Shown here: piece after piece, positions 54,527-63,395 of the stretch
Layout: each line of letters starts with the position of its first letter
How positions within the stretch are numbered: the stretch's first letter is position 1
Assembly: GCA_905197045.1 (NCBI GenBank)
Contig: CAJJXG010000006.1
Span: 1-64,000 of the forward strand
DNA: 64,000 bases
Direction: 5' to 3'
Source of the DNA: an uncultured Caryophanales bacterium
GTDB lineage: Bacteria > Bacillota_I > Bacilli_A > RFN20 > CAG-826
Made by a program: the position numbers and the translations under genes
Notes under the pieces: generated by a model
Database searches by the model: none
Seen by the model: the letters and a program-made list of their open reading frames with translations, nothing else
Told to the model about the DNA's origin: nothing

Positions 54527-54530
54527 ATTA

Positions 54531-54559
54531 TAAATATCTATTTGCTTAAAAACAATCAA
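54531..54559 (-). promoter_or_regulatory. Candidate promoter of DUF4143 cassette 2
   Basis: Minus strand TTGATT (54559-54554), 17 nt, TATTTA (54536-54531). The first repeat begins 2 bp upstream of the -35. Confidence 0.45.
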
Positions 54560-54560
54560 A

Positions 54561-54808
54561 TTCAGTGTTTTGAAAGTTTTAATTCAGTGTTTTGAAAGAT
54601 TATGATTCAGTGTTTTGAAAAGTAATAACAAGTACTAAAAATTTGGGATTAAACTATAAAAATATTGTAAAAAAGTAGATTTTATAACGATTTTACTATC
54701 TTTGATAAAGCAAATACTTAATTTTCTGAATTAAATGCTTATTCATTTTCAGTGTTTTGAAATGTTTTGTTTCAGTGTTTTGAAAGGTTTTAATTCAGTG
54801 TTTTGAAA
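54561..54808. repeat. Six copies of TTCAGTGTTTTGAAA in two triplets
   Basis: The 15-bp sequence TTCAGTGTTTTGAAA is exact at 54561, 54583, 54606, 54748, 54771 and 54794: two groups of three with 22-23-bp spacing, separated by about 128 bp of AT-rich DNA. The core contains a TTCA...TGAA dyad. The first group abuts the promoter of the DUF4143 gene. Confidence 0.95.
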
Positions 54809-54981
54809 ATTATTATTTCTAGATCTTAAATTAGACTAAACCGCTTTTAATTAGTATCATTTATAAATGTTCATTTTAATTATGGCTATAATCTTCTGAT
54901 TCTATTTCTCATTATTTTTCTATAAAAATTTACAATTCATTCTTTTACAAGAGAGAAGGTAATTTATAAAATAATAAAGAT
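54809..54981 (+). promoter_or_regulatory. Intergenic region upstream of ppk, with TATAAT
   Basis: Contains TATAAT at 54887-54892 without a good -35, then a leader of about 85 nt. AGAGAGAAGG lies about 25 nt from the ppk ATG, too far for a normal ribosome site. Nothing else recognised. Confidence 0.4.
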
Positions 54982-57069
54982 ATGGAAAAAGCAGCAAAAA
55001 GAAAAAGAATTATTATTAAATTAAATGAATCTAATTACGTTGAAAGAGATATTTCATGGTGTTATTTTAACTACCGTATTTTAAAAGAAGCTCAAAATAA
55101 TAATGTCCCACTTTATGAAAGACTTTCATTTTTAGGAATATATTCAAGCAACCTCGACGAGTTTTATAAAGTTAGAGTTGCTACCTTAAAACGTATTGCA
55201 GAAAACACTTCAAAAGACTTTAAAAAAGAGAAAAACCTTGCAAAATCCACTTTAAAAAAGATTTATTCTCTTGTTTCTGACTACTCAAAAGAATATAACG
55301 AAGCAAGTAAAAAAGTCTTTGAAGAACTTAAAAATAAGGATGTTATCTTGCTTGATGATTTAACAGTTAATGAAGAGCAAAAAGAATATTTAAGAAGTTA
55401 TTTTGTTAAAAATATTTCTTTAGATATCAATCCTCTAATTCTTTCTAAAAAAGCTGATTTTTCTAGCGTCAACGATACACACATCTATTTAGCGATTAAA
55501 ATGAGTGAGCCACTTAACAATAAGGAAGACAAAAATTGCTATGCTCTTATCGCTCTTCCTACTTCTCATTGTGGACGTTTTATTGCTCTACCTAGTAAAG
55601 ACAATAAACACTACTATATCTATCTTGATGATGTTGTTCGTTTAAATCTTGATTATATTTTTAAAAACTTACCATATCTAAAATTTGAAGCTTACGCTTT
55701 TAAATTTTCAAAAGATGCTGAAATGGAAATTGAATCAGATCCTGAAGAAGGCGTCTTAAAAAGTATTTCTTTAGCTGTTAAAGAAAGAAAAAAAGGTATC
55801 CCAGTCCGTGTAGTTTTTGGTGAAGGAATGCCAAAAGATCTTCAAGAAAAATTAATTAAAAAACTTGAAATTGATGATACTGACATTATTACAAAAGGTG
55901 GAAAATATCATAACAATAAAGATTTAATGAAATTTCCACGTTTAAACATTGCCGGTTTATCATATCCAGAATGGCCTCAATCTTTTGAAAAAGCTTTTAA
56001 GGTCACTCCTTCTTTAATAGATATAATTTCCAAAAAAGATATTTTAGTTCATGTTCCTTATGAATCTTTTAATGCCTTCATTAATGTTTTACAAGAAGCC
56101 GCAATTTCACCAAATGTAAATGAAATTAAAGCCTCAATTTATCGAGCAGCAAAAGATAGTAAAGTCATTCAAGCTTTAATTAACGCTTCTAAAAATGGCA
56201 AAAAAGTAACCTGTATGGTTGAACTTTTAGCTCGCTTTGATGAATCAAGTAACATTTTAATCTCACAAACTTTAAAAGATGCTGGTGTTGATGTTTTAAC
56301 AGGTAAAGAAGGCTTTAAGGTTCATGGAAAAATTGTTTATATAAGAGTTAAAAATGGAAAAGATATTGCAATTATTTCAACAGGCAACTTCCATGAAGGA
56401 AACGCTAAAACCTATACTGATTGTCTACTTTTCACTTCTAACCCTAAAATTGTTAATGAAGTTAAAGAAATTTTTAGTTATATCGCAAATCCTTATGAAA
56501 AGCATAATTTTAAAAACTTGCTCGTTTCCCCTTTACACATGCAATCTGTTTTTGAACGCTTAATAAAAAATGAAATTAAAAATCATAATGCTGGCTTACC
56601 AAGTGGTATTAAAATCAAAATTAATCATATTACTGATAAAGCCATGGTTAAATTGCTTTATGAAGCCAGTAGTAAAGGCGTAAAAGTTGATTTACTTATA
56701 AGAGGTAATTCTTCTCTTGTCCCTAATCTTCCTGTAGTTAGCGAAAATATATCAATTCACGCTATAATTGATCGTTATCTTGAACATTCTCGTATTTTTG
56801 TTTTTGAAAACGCTGGAAATCCACTCGTTTATATGGGTTCAGCCGATTGGATGCCACGTAATTTATATAACCGTATTGAAGTTATTACTCCTGTTTATGA
56901 TGAAGACATCAAAAAAGAACTTATTATGATTGTAAATAGAGGTTTAAAAGATAATGTAAAAGGCGTTATTGCTAATGGCAAAGATGAATATGAAAGATAT
57001 ATTAATGATGATAAGCCTTTCCGCTCTCAAGAAGAGTTGTATAATTATTACAGCAAAACAAATAAATGA
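54982..57069 (+). CDS. ppk1: Polyphosphate kinase
   Basis: 695 residues, normal PPK1 length, four domains: N (YVERDISWCYFNYRILKEAQ, SNLDEFYKVRVATLKRI), head, and two PLD-like C domains with RFDESSNILISQTLKDAGV, FKVHGKIVYI (catalytic His, autophosphorylated), STGNFHEGNAKTYTD and the second-half SRIFVFENAGNPLVYMGSAD. Makes polyphosphate from ATP reversibly. Followed 10 nt later by ppx; the two form a polyphosphate operon. Confidence 0.97.
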   Translation: MEKAAKRKRIIIKLNESNYVERDISWCYFNYRILKEAQNNNVPLYERLSFLGIYSSNLDEFYKVRVATLKRIAENTSKDFKKEKNLAKSTLKKIYSLVSDYSKEYNEASKKVFEELKNKDVILLDDLTVNEEQKEYLRSYFVKNISLDINPLILSKKADFSSVNDTHIYLAIKMSEPLNNKEDKNCYALIALPTSHCGRFIALPSKDNKHYYIYLDDVVRLNLDYIFKNLPYLKFEAYAFKFSKDAEMEIESDPEEGVLKSISLAVKERKKGIPVRVVFGEGMPKDLQEKLIKKLEIDDTDIITKGGKYHNNKDLMKFPRLNIAGLSYPEWPQSFEKAFKVTPSLIDIISKKDILVHVPYESFNAFINVLQEAAISPNVNEIKASIYRAAKDSKVIQALINASKNGKKVTCMVELLARFDESSNILISQTLKDAGVDVLTGKEGFKVHGKIVYIRVKNGKDIAIISTGNFHEGNAKTYTDCLLFTSNPKIVNEVKEIFSYIANPYEKHNFKNLLVSPLHMQSVFERLIKNEIKNHNAGLPSGIKIKINHITDKAMVKLLYEASSKGVKVDLLIRGNSSLVPNLPVVSENISIHAIIDRYLEHSRIFVFENAGNPLVYMGSADWMPRNLYNRIEVITPVYDEDIKKELIMIVNRGLKDNVKGVIANGKDEYERYINDDKPFRSQEELYNYYSKTNK

Positions 57070-57079
57070 GGTTTAATAA

Positions 57080-57985
57080 ATGAAGAGTGGTTATTATGCT
57101 GGTATTGATATTGGTACAAATGGAGCTCGTCTTGTAATTAAAGACGCTTTTTATAATGAAAATCGTGAACTTGAGGCGGTTGAAGTTAATAAAGTTCGTG
57201 TTCCTTTAAGACTTGGAGTCGATGTTTATTCTATCGGCGAACTTTCAGAAAGAAAAATTCATCAACTTTCATTATGTATTTCTTCTTTTAGAGATTTAAT
57301 GAATATATATGATGTTGTTTCTTATTCTTGTCTTGCAACAAGCGCTATGAGAGAAGCAAAAAATGGTACTGAAGTAATTGAAAGAATTAGAAAAGAAACT
57401 GGCGTTCAAATTTCTATAATTGATGGAGAAACCGAAGCAAAAACAATCTCTAAAATCGCTAAAGATTTTAAACTTGACGATGATAAATATGTTTTTATTG
57501 ATGTTGGAGGAGGCTCAACCGAAGTTACTTTAGTTTCTAAAGGAAAAGCCATTGAAAGCACTTCTTTCGAACTTGGTACTCTTAGAATTTTAGCTCACAA
57601 AGATAAAAAAGAAACTTGGGGACGCTATGAAGATCTTCTTGATTCATATCATGATAAATATGGGGCTTTAGATATTGTCGGAACTGGCGGAAATATTAAC
57701 CGCTATTGGAAAATGAGCAAGAAAAAATCAAACAAAAAAGATTTAAACTATTTAACAGTTGATGATCTTAACTCTTTATATAATGAATTAAGTAAATACA
57801 CTCCTTCTCAAAGAATGGCTAGATATGATATGAAGCCTGATCGAGCTGACGTTATAATTCCAGCCGGAAACATCTTTAAAAAAGCTAGCGAGATTTTAAA
57901 ATCAAAAATAATTTATGTACCAATGATTGGTTTAAGTGATTCAATTGTTGATACTTTAATTGAAAATTATATTAACGTAATTTAA
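57080..57985 (+). CDS. ppx: Exopolyphosphatase / Ppx-GppA phosphatase
   Basis: 301 residues, the short form of Ppx/GppA. ASKHA-fold motifs: YAGIDIGTNGARLVI (phosphate 1), SCLATSAMREAKNG, FIDVGGGSTEVTLV (phosphate 2), DIVGTGGNINRYW. Degrades polyphosphate or pppGpp. Lacks the C-terminal HD domain of long forms. GAGGT site 7 nt before the ATG; pairs with ppk to set polyphosphate level. Confidence 0.94.
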   Translation: MKSGYYAGIDIGTNGARLVIKDAFYNENRELEAVEVNKVRVPLRLGVDVYSIGELSERKIHQLSLCISSFRDLMNIYDVVSYSCLATSAMREAKNGTEVIERIRKETGVQISIIDGETEAKTISKIAKDFKLDDDKYVFIDVGGGSTEVTLVSKGKAIESTSFELGTLRILAHKDKKETWGRYEDLLDSYHDKYGALDIVGTGGNINRYWKMSKKKSNKKDLNYLTVDDLNSLYNELSKYTPSQRMARYDMKPDRADVIIPAGNIFKKASEILKSKIIYVPMIGLSDSIVDTLIENYINVI

Positions 57986-58009
57986 TAAGATTTAAGTAAA
58001 AATTAACCC

Positions 58010-58043
58010 AAAAAATATCTAACGATTATGTTAGATATTTTTT
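58010..58043 (+). terminator. Terminator of ppk-ppx operon
   Basis: 11-bp stem AAATATCTAAC/GTTAGATATTT (58013-58023 with 58030-58040), 6-nt loop, T run. The symmetric A/T flanks could also stop minus-strand transcripts. Confidence 0.85.
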
Positions 58044-58074
58044 GATTTTTATTTAAAAAGCCTGCAAAACTTAA

Positions 58075-58530
58075 CTATTTGGCCAAAAATAAGTATTTTT
58101 CAAGAAATAAATCTAAATTAACAAAATCACTTTCGTTTGGTCTATTTTTATTAACGCCACCAAAAAGTTTTAAAGGACCAAATGTTGTAAAACCTTTAGT
58201 GTGATATACTCCAATTATTTTATTATTAAATCTCAATAACTCTTTTTTAATGCTACTTGCAAAACTTGCTTTATCAAGGCAAGAAGTAAAAATTAAAAAG
58301 ACTTTTTTGTTATTGATATTTCTTTTACTTATCAAAGAAATAATATCTTTATGGAATTCAAAGCCATAAATTCCACTAGCAAGTCCAATATAATCGTATT
58401 TAGATAAATCTAAGTTATTATCTATCTCGTCTACATTTAAAAGTTCAAAATTATACTTATCTTTTAAATGTTTTATTAATCGATAAGTATTTTGATGATG
58501 ATATGATTTATAAATTATTAACGTTTTCAT
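58075..58530 (-). CDS. Flavodoxin-like protein
   Basis: 151 residues with the flavodoxin fold: LIIYKSYHHQNTYRLI (FMN phosphate loop, Gly/Ser/Thr-poor), YDYIGLASGIYGFEFHKDI, KVFLIFTSCL, and the family ending KGFTTFGPLKLFGGVNKNRP. Single-domain redox carrier of the cytoplasm. Overlaps the upstream surface-protein gene by 23 nt and has no ribosome site of its own. Confidence 0.85.
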   Translation of the reverse strand: MKTLIIYKSYHHQNTYRLIKHLKDKYNFELLNVDEIDNNLDLSKYDYIGLASGIYGFEFHKDIISLISKRNINNKKVFLIFTSCLDKASFASSIKKELLRFNNKIIGVYHTKGFTTFGPLKLFGGVNKNRPNESDFVNLDLFLEKYLFLAK

Positions 58531-61048
58531 AATTTTTTAAATAATCCAGAGATGGTGCTTCATTAAACCACTTAGCTTTTGAGGAGTCTAATCCATAGAA
58601 TTTATAGTTATTAAATCCAATTACGTTAAATGATGCTCTTAGCATTGCTACTTTCATAGTTTCATATTTTGCTTTTGGATCACGATTAAAATCATTACTA
58701 TGATAAGCTTTTAAATCAAGAGAATAAGTAAATGGATCAACTTCAAGAAGAGGCGTTAAATACGATTTTAACTCTTCATTTAATACTAATTCGCTTTCAT
58801 TATAACCTCCTCCTTCAATATAAAAAGGAAGATTAATCTTATTGTCTTTAAGTAATGAATTTGAATAATTATCTAAAAGAAGTTTTTTAAGAGGTAAATA
58901 ATCTTCTTCAGTTATATTAACTTCAAAATCACTTCCTAATCCACCATGAGAAACAATTAAGGTTTCAATATCTTGACCAACTAAAGATTCATAAGTTAAT
59001 TGATTTACGTCTTTCCAATCATAAAAATTAACGCCTTCTCCTATTTCAACTTTAGTTGGGAAAGAAGTTAATGCCATCTTTTCTGGATAAGCATCAGACA
59101 TATAAACTCCAAGTAACATTTTAAAGACACTGGTAATGTTTGTTTCTAAAAAACTACCTTGAGGGAGAGTATCAAGAGAAATTGCGCTTATTCCACTACT
59201 TGCAAAATTTGTATGACCAATTTTTGTTGTACCAGCATAAACTTTATTGTTATTTTCATCTACAAAACCATTTCGATTAGTTAAAGCATTAATCAAGGTA
59301 TCTTTAAAGGTTATATATTCTTCTTTAGTATAATTTGGTCCGCTGATATTTAAAAATTCACCGGCTTGAGTATTCAAAATCGCTGAAAAAGTAAGCATTG
59401 AATCAGCTTTATAAGTTTTTTGAGAATAATTAGAAGTAATTGGCTCTAGATAAGAAGATTTAGTTGAAGAAAGACGTTGACCATTTTCTCCACTATATTC
59501 AACTCTTTCATCATAATTTACATGATTAAATTCATTGCTTCCGCTTCTAAAAAGAAATTCCATCGCATTTTGAATAAGTGAATTTTCAATTAAAAGATTT
59601 TTAGATGAATAACTTCTAATAACATTTTTACCATTTTCAATAATAGAATTTTTAATAGTTACATTGTCAGCATTAATATCTAGAGTTGAACCAACGTATT
59701 CTAAATTTGATAAGTTATTTCCAAAATCACAATTTTTAAAATGAACATCATTAATAGTGACATTATCTGAATCAATATAAACTCCACTATTATCTTGTCC
59801 ATATAAAGTAAACATTGGTAAAGTATCACTCATTGAATAATTTGGATTACCAAGTGTTACAAAAGGAAGTGGACCTCGATATAAATCGTCTTTTTCTAAA
59901 TAAGGAACGAGGTAAGTTTCTCCATCGATTGTGACATTTTGTCTTCCACTAGGATATGTAAGTTCATGTAAATTAATCGTAAAACCGTTCCCATAAAAAT
60001 CATCTTGAATATGAAGTCCGGCATAACGCATGATACTAGTTTTTTCTTCTCCTTCATGCTCGCCTTTATCAATTTCAGCATTCCACTTGTTTAAAAAATC
60101 ATGATTATATGTTGTTTCAAAAGTGTATAAATCATCTTTAAAATCACTTATTTCATTATTTTCATCAATTCGACCAAATAAAGCTGTATTTTTACTTTTA
60201 GCTCCTATGATATTGCCATCTTCATCAAAATTATAAGTATTTGCATAAGATTCTAAGTTTGTTCTTAAAACAATTTTATAAGGTTTATTTGCTTTGTTAG
60301 TTAAAGAAATTAAACCATCATAACTATAAGCGTTAACTCCTTCAACTAAAGTAAAATTAAAACTTGCTCCTCCAGTTGAACTATATGGATGAATGAAATT
60401 AATATAAGCTTCTCCACTTCCTAAAAATGAAGCTGTTTTACTTGTTTTATCAAAACTTACATTACTTGAAGTTTCAATATTAATTCCATCAAGAGTTAAA
60501 TTAGTTCCAATTATATCAATATTAAATTCAAGTTTAGCATCAGAGTTAACTCTTCCTTCACTTCTTGAATCGTAAGCTTCTTTAGAATCATATAAGCCCA
60601 CATAATTTCTATTTTCAATATGACTTTGAGAAAAAGGAATAATTGGATTAACAATAATTCCTCCACTATCACCAAAAATTTTGGCAGTAAATGAAGCAGG
60701 AGAGGTTGATCCTTTAACAGTTGAACAAGTAATTATCGATTCACCTTCTTTTTTAGGAACAAGATAATAATCTTCTCCTTCTTTTAAAATCTCCGCAACA
60801 CTTTCATCACTACTTGACCAAACAAGTAAATTGCCTTCACTTAAAGGATAATTTTTATCATAAATTGCTTCTGCTTTTAATAATTGCTTTCCATCGCGTA
60901 AAAGAAAGCCAACTTCACCATCATATGGTAAAAGAATGCTAGTGATATTTACTTCAACCGAACGAATTACATAACTTGCTGTAACAAAAGCAAGAATTGC
61001 AATTACAAAAGGTAAAAGTAATAAAAAGAGAAAGGCTTTCTTTTTCAT
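58508..61048 (-). CDS. Surface protein with Ig-like and parallel beta-helix domains
   Basis: 846 residues. An N-terminal hydrophobic segment (about 4-27) without a lipobox Cys is a signal peptide or anchor. An Ig-like region lies at about 35-125 (LLVWSSSDESVAEILKEG, KEGESIITCS). A pectate-lyase-like beta helix lies at about 420-510 (GVYIDSDNVTINDVHFKNCD, STLDINADNVTIKNSIIENG, SSKNLLIENSLIQNAMEFLF). The C-terminal 300 residues are unknown. It overlaps the ABC-2 permease gene by 4 nt. GAAGGAG site before the ATG. Probably exported or assembled with the aid of the adjacent ABC system (inference). Confidence 0.85.
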   Translation of the reverse strand: MKKKAFLFLLLLPFVIAILAFVTASYVIRSVEVNITSILLPYDGEVGFLLRDGKQLLKAEAIYDKNYPLSEGNLLVWSSSDESVAEILKEGEDYYLVPKKEGESIITCSTVKGSTSPASFTAKIFGDSGGIIVNPIIPFSQSHIENRNYVGLYDSKEAYDSRSEGRVNSDAKLEFNIDIIGTNLTLDGINIETSSNVSFDKTSKTASFLGSGEAYINFIHPYSSTGGASFNFTLVEGVNAYSYDGLISLTNKANKPYKIVLRTNLESYANTYNFDEDGNIIGAKSKNTALFGRIDENNEISDFKDDLYTFETTYNHDFLNKWNAEIDKGEHEGEEKTSIMRYAGLHIQDDFYGNGFTINLHELTYPSGRQNVTIDGETYLVPYLEKDDLYRGPLPFVTLGNPNYSMSDTLPMFTLYGQDNSGVYIDSDNVTINDVHFKNCDFGNNLSNLEYVGSTLDINADNVTIKNSIIENGKNVIRSYSSKNLLIENSLIQNAMEFLFRSGSNEFNHVNYDERVEYSGENGQRLSSTKSSYLEPITSNYSQKTYKADSMLTFSAILNTQAGEFLNISGPNYTKEEYITFKDTLINALTNRNGFVDENNNKVYAGTTKIGHTNFASSGISAISLDTLPQGSFLETNITSVFKMLLGVYMSDAYPEKMALTSFPTKVEIGEGVNFYDWKDVNQLTYESLVGQDIETLIVSHGGLGSDFEVNITEEDYLPLKKLLLDNYSNSLLKDNKINLPFYIEGGGYNESELVLNEELKSYLTPLLEVDPFTYSLDLKAYHSNDFNRDPKAKYETMKVAMLRASFNVIGFNNYKFYGLDSSKAKWFNEAPSLDYLKNYENVNNL

Positions 61049-62655
61049 CTGGCTTCTCCTTCATATTTCATAAAAAGTTTAGTAACGCGTGATTTAATTT
61101 TGATAATGAAAAATGAAATAACAATAAGTTCTAAAACAATTATTGATAAAAAGAAAATTACTGTTTCTAAATAAGCTTCAACAAGTAGAGATAAAAGAGC
61201 GCCTAAACTAACAGCAAAAAGAGGAAAAACAAAACTTATTAAAACGGTTAATAAACTTGATTTATTCTTGCTTTTTAAATCGCTATATAAAGCAATAATG
61301 TTAAGTAAAATAATTGATAGCCCTCCTACTAAAATTAAAAAGGCAAAATCAATTAAACTTATTTCATTAAAAATAACTAAAGCAAGTATGGAAATAAAAA
61401 AGGAAATAAAAGATAAAATAGTTGGAACAGATATCTTGATTAAAAGTTGTTTAAAATAACTTACAGGCAAAGTTTTCATAATAATTAAAGTATTCTTCTC
61501 TTTAATTAAAGACATTGAACTAGTGGTATTAATAATAGCAATAAAAAGCATTATTAAAATTACATCAACTGTTAAAAATATTGATGGAAAAAGAGTTGAT
61601 ATGTAATTTAAATTCCCTGTTCCAAATATTAAATTCACTGCAGAAATCACACTAAATACTAAAAATGGTTCTAAAATAATTAAAGATATATAAGAAAAAA
61701 TTCCATCACTATTACTTAAAGCAAGATTAAATTCTTTTCTAATTAAAGCTCCTTCAATTGAAGATAATCTAATTGAAAAGATCTTATGTTTTTTTCTACT
61801 TATAAAATCATTAGCCCCTTGATAATAATTTAATAAATACTTATTAAAAGTAAATAAAGCGATAACAAAAGAAAAGATAATAAAGCTTATAAATATTACA
61901 AAGTTAAGATTAACCTCATTTACTTTTGATAGTTCAATTATATTTTTAATTGGGTAAAGAAAACTAGAAACAGTTTTCATCACTTCAACATTATCAACTG
62001 TAAATAAAGAACCTATATCATCGTTTCTAATTAAACTAACAAATAAATTTAAAACTCCGCCATATAGTAAAGCTAGAAGAATTAAAAAGATCATCATGAC
62101 AATAAAAGAGATAATTCGATAGCGTGATACAATCTTTCTAATTTCTCTAAAAGGAATTACTAGTAAAAAAGCAAATGTTTCAATTAAAACTCCTACTCCT
62201 AAAAAAGTAAAAAACATTAAAACAAAGAAAACAAAATCTGTTTCGCTTTTAATGCCATATGCCATCATTAAAGGAAACATAGTTGAAAAAACAAAAAGTA
62301 AAGATTTAAAAAAGATATTTAAGGCTTTAGCAAAAATAATATCAAAAGAACTTGCTGGAGATGTTCCTAAAATGATTCTTTCTTTTTGGTTTTTAAAGAA
62401 AGCATTATAAGTAATTGGAACAAGCGAAAATATACCAACAATAAATAAAGCAAACTCAATAATAATAAATAAAGCATCATTAAAATCAGTATAGACATTA
62501 ACCTTATCAAAAATATTGATATATAAAAGCACTTCTAGAGTTATAAAAAGAGCAAGTAAAACAAGAGAAGATAATAAAGTAAAAATCTTCTTCATTCCTT
62601 TTTTTGCTAAAAAGGAACTCTCTTTAAATTCTTTTAAAAATAAACGAGCAATCAT
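61045..62655 (-). CDS. ABC-2 type permease
   Basis: 536 residues with about twelve membrane helices, no ATPase domain. N-terminal cytoplasmic stretch RLFLKEFKESSFLAKKGMKK, then helix pairs; sequence resembles the large putative ABC exporter permeases next to NatA/YtrB-like ATPases. Overlaps the ATPase gene by 4 nt and the surface-protein gene by 4 nt. GAAGGA site upstream. Confidence 0.85.
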   Translation of the reverse strand: MIARLFLKEFKESSFLAKKGMKKIFTLLSSLVLLALFITLEVLLYINIFDKVNVYTDFNDALFIIIEFALFIVGIFSLVPITYNAFFKNQKERIILGTSPASSFDIIFAKALNIFFKSLLFVFSTMFPLMMAYGIKSETDFVFFVLMFFTFLGVGVLIETFAFLLVIPFREIRKIVSRYRIISFIVMMIFLILLALLYGGVLNLFVSLIRNDDIGSLFTVDNVEVMKTVSSFLYPIKNIIELSKVNEVNLNFVIFISFIIFSFVIALFTFNKYLLNYYQGANDFISRKKHKIFSIRLSSIEGALIRKEFNLALSNSDGIFSYISLIILEPFLVFSVISAVNLIFGTGNLNYISTLFPSIFLTVDVILIMLFIAIINTTSSMSLIKEKNTLIIMKTLPVSYFKQLLIKISVPTILSFISFFISILALVIFNEISLIDFAFLILVGGLSIILLNIIALYSDLKSKNKSSLLTVLISFVFPLFAVSLGALLSLLVEAYLETVIFFLSIIVLELIVISFFIIKIKSRVTKLFMKYEGEAR

Positions 62656-63395
62656 TCTTCCTTCTCTTGATATAGTTTTAAGAATATCTTTTCAATACGA
62701 TTTCTTAAACTTGGTTCATGTTTTAAATCATATACCTCATATATTCTTCCATCTTTAATAATCGCCACTCGATCACAAAGTTTAGAAATAAGGTCAATAT
62801 TATGACTTGCTACAAAACAAGTATTACCATGTTTTACATAATCTTTCATAAGTAAAGAAAGTTCATTAGCACTCATTGCATCAAGTCCAACTGTTGGTTC
62901 ATCCAAAATCCAAATTCTTGGGTTATGAATTAAAGAAGCAATTAAGCATACTTTTTGTTTCATACCATGAGAATATTCTCTAATCTCACGATATAAATCT
63001 TCTTCATTAAATTCAAACTTCTTTAATAGATAAGTTAAATTTTTAAAGAAGATTTGCGGATTTATTTGATAAATTGATGATACAAATTGAAGATATTGAA
63101 TACCACTCATATCTTCATAGCATGTTGGCTCACTTGCTACATAACCAATTATCTTTTTAACTTCAATTGGCTTATCTTTAATATCTAATCCTTCAACAAA
63201 TATTTCTCCACTATCAAAAAGTTTTGAACCTAAAATACATTCAATGGTTGTTGATTTACCAACACCATTTTTACCAATAAAACCAAAAAGTTCTCCTTCA
63301 TAAATCTCTAGATTAATATCAAAAAGAACCTGCTTCTTATTGTAGCTTTTATTAAGATTAACAAGTTTTATAGAGGAATTTAATGTTTCTGACAT
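62652..63395 (-). CDS. ABC transporter ATPase (NatA/YtrB-like)
   Basis: 247 residues from the ATG at 63395. Walker A GKNGVGKST (about 41-49), Q-loop YVASEPTCYEDMSG, signature YSHGMKQKV, Walker B IWILDEPTVGLD, H-loop VASHNIDL. ATPase for the adjacent permease. GGAGG lies 8 nt before this ATG; a TTG at 63410 lies upstream of it. The ATG overlaps the preceding stop by one base (TAATG). Confidence 0.95.
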   Translation of the reverse strand: MSETLNSSIKLVNLNKSYNKKQVLFDINLEIYEGELFGFIGKNGVGKSTTIECILGSKLFDSGEIFVEGLDIKDKPIEVKKIIGYVASEPTCYEDMSGIQYLQFVSSIYQINPQIFFKNLTYLLKKFEFNEEDLYREIREYSHGMKQKVCLIASLIHNPRIWILDEPTVGLDAMSANELSLLMKDYVKHGNTCFVASHNIDLISKLCDRVAIIKDGRIYEVYDLKHEPSLRNRIEKIFLKLYQEKEE

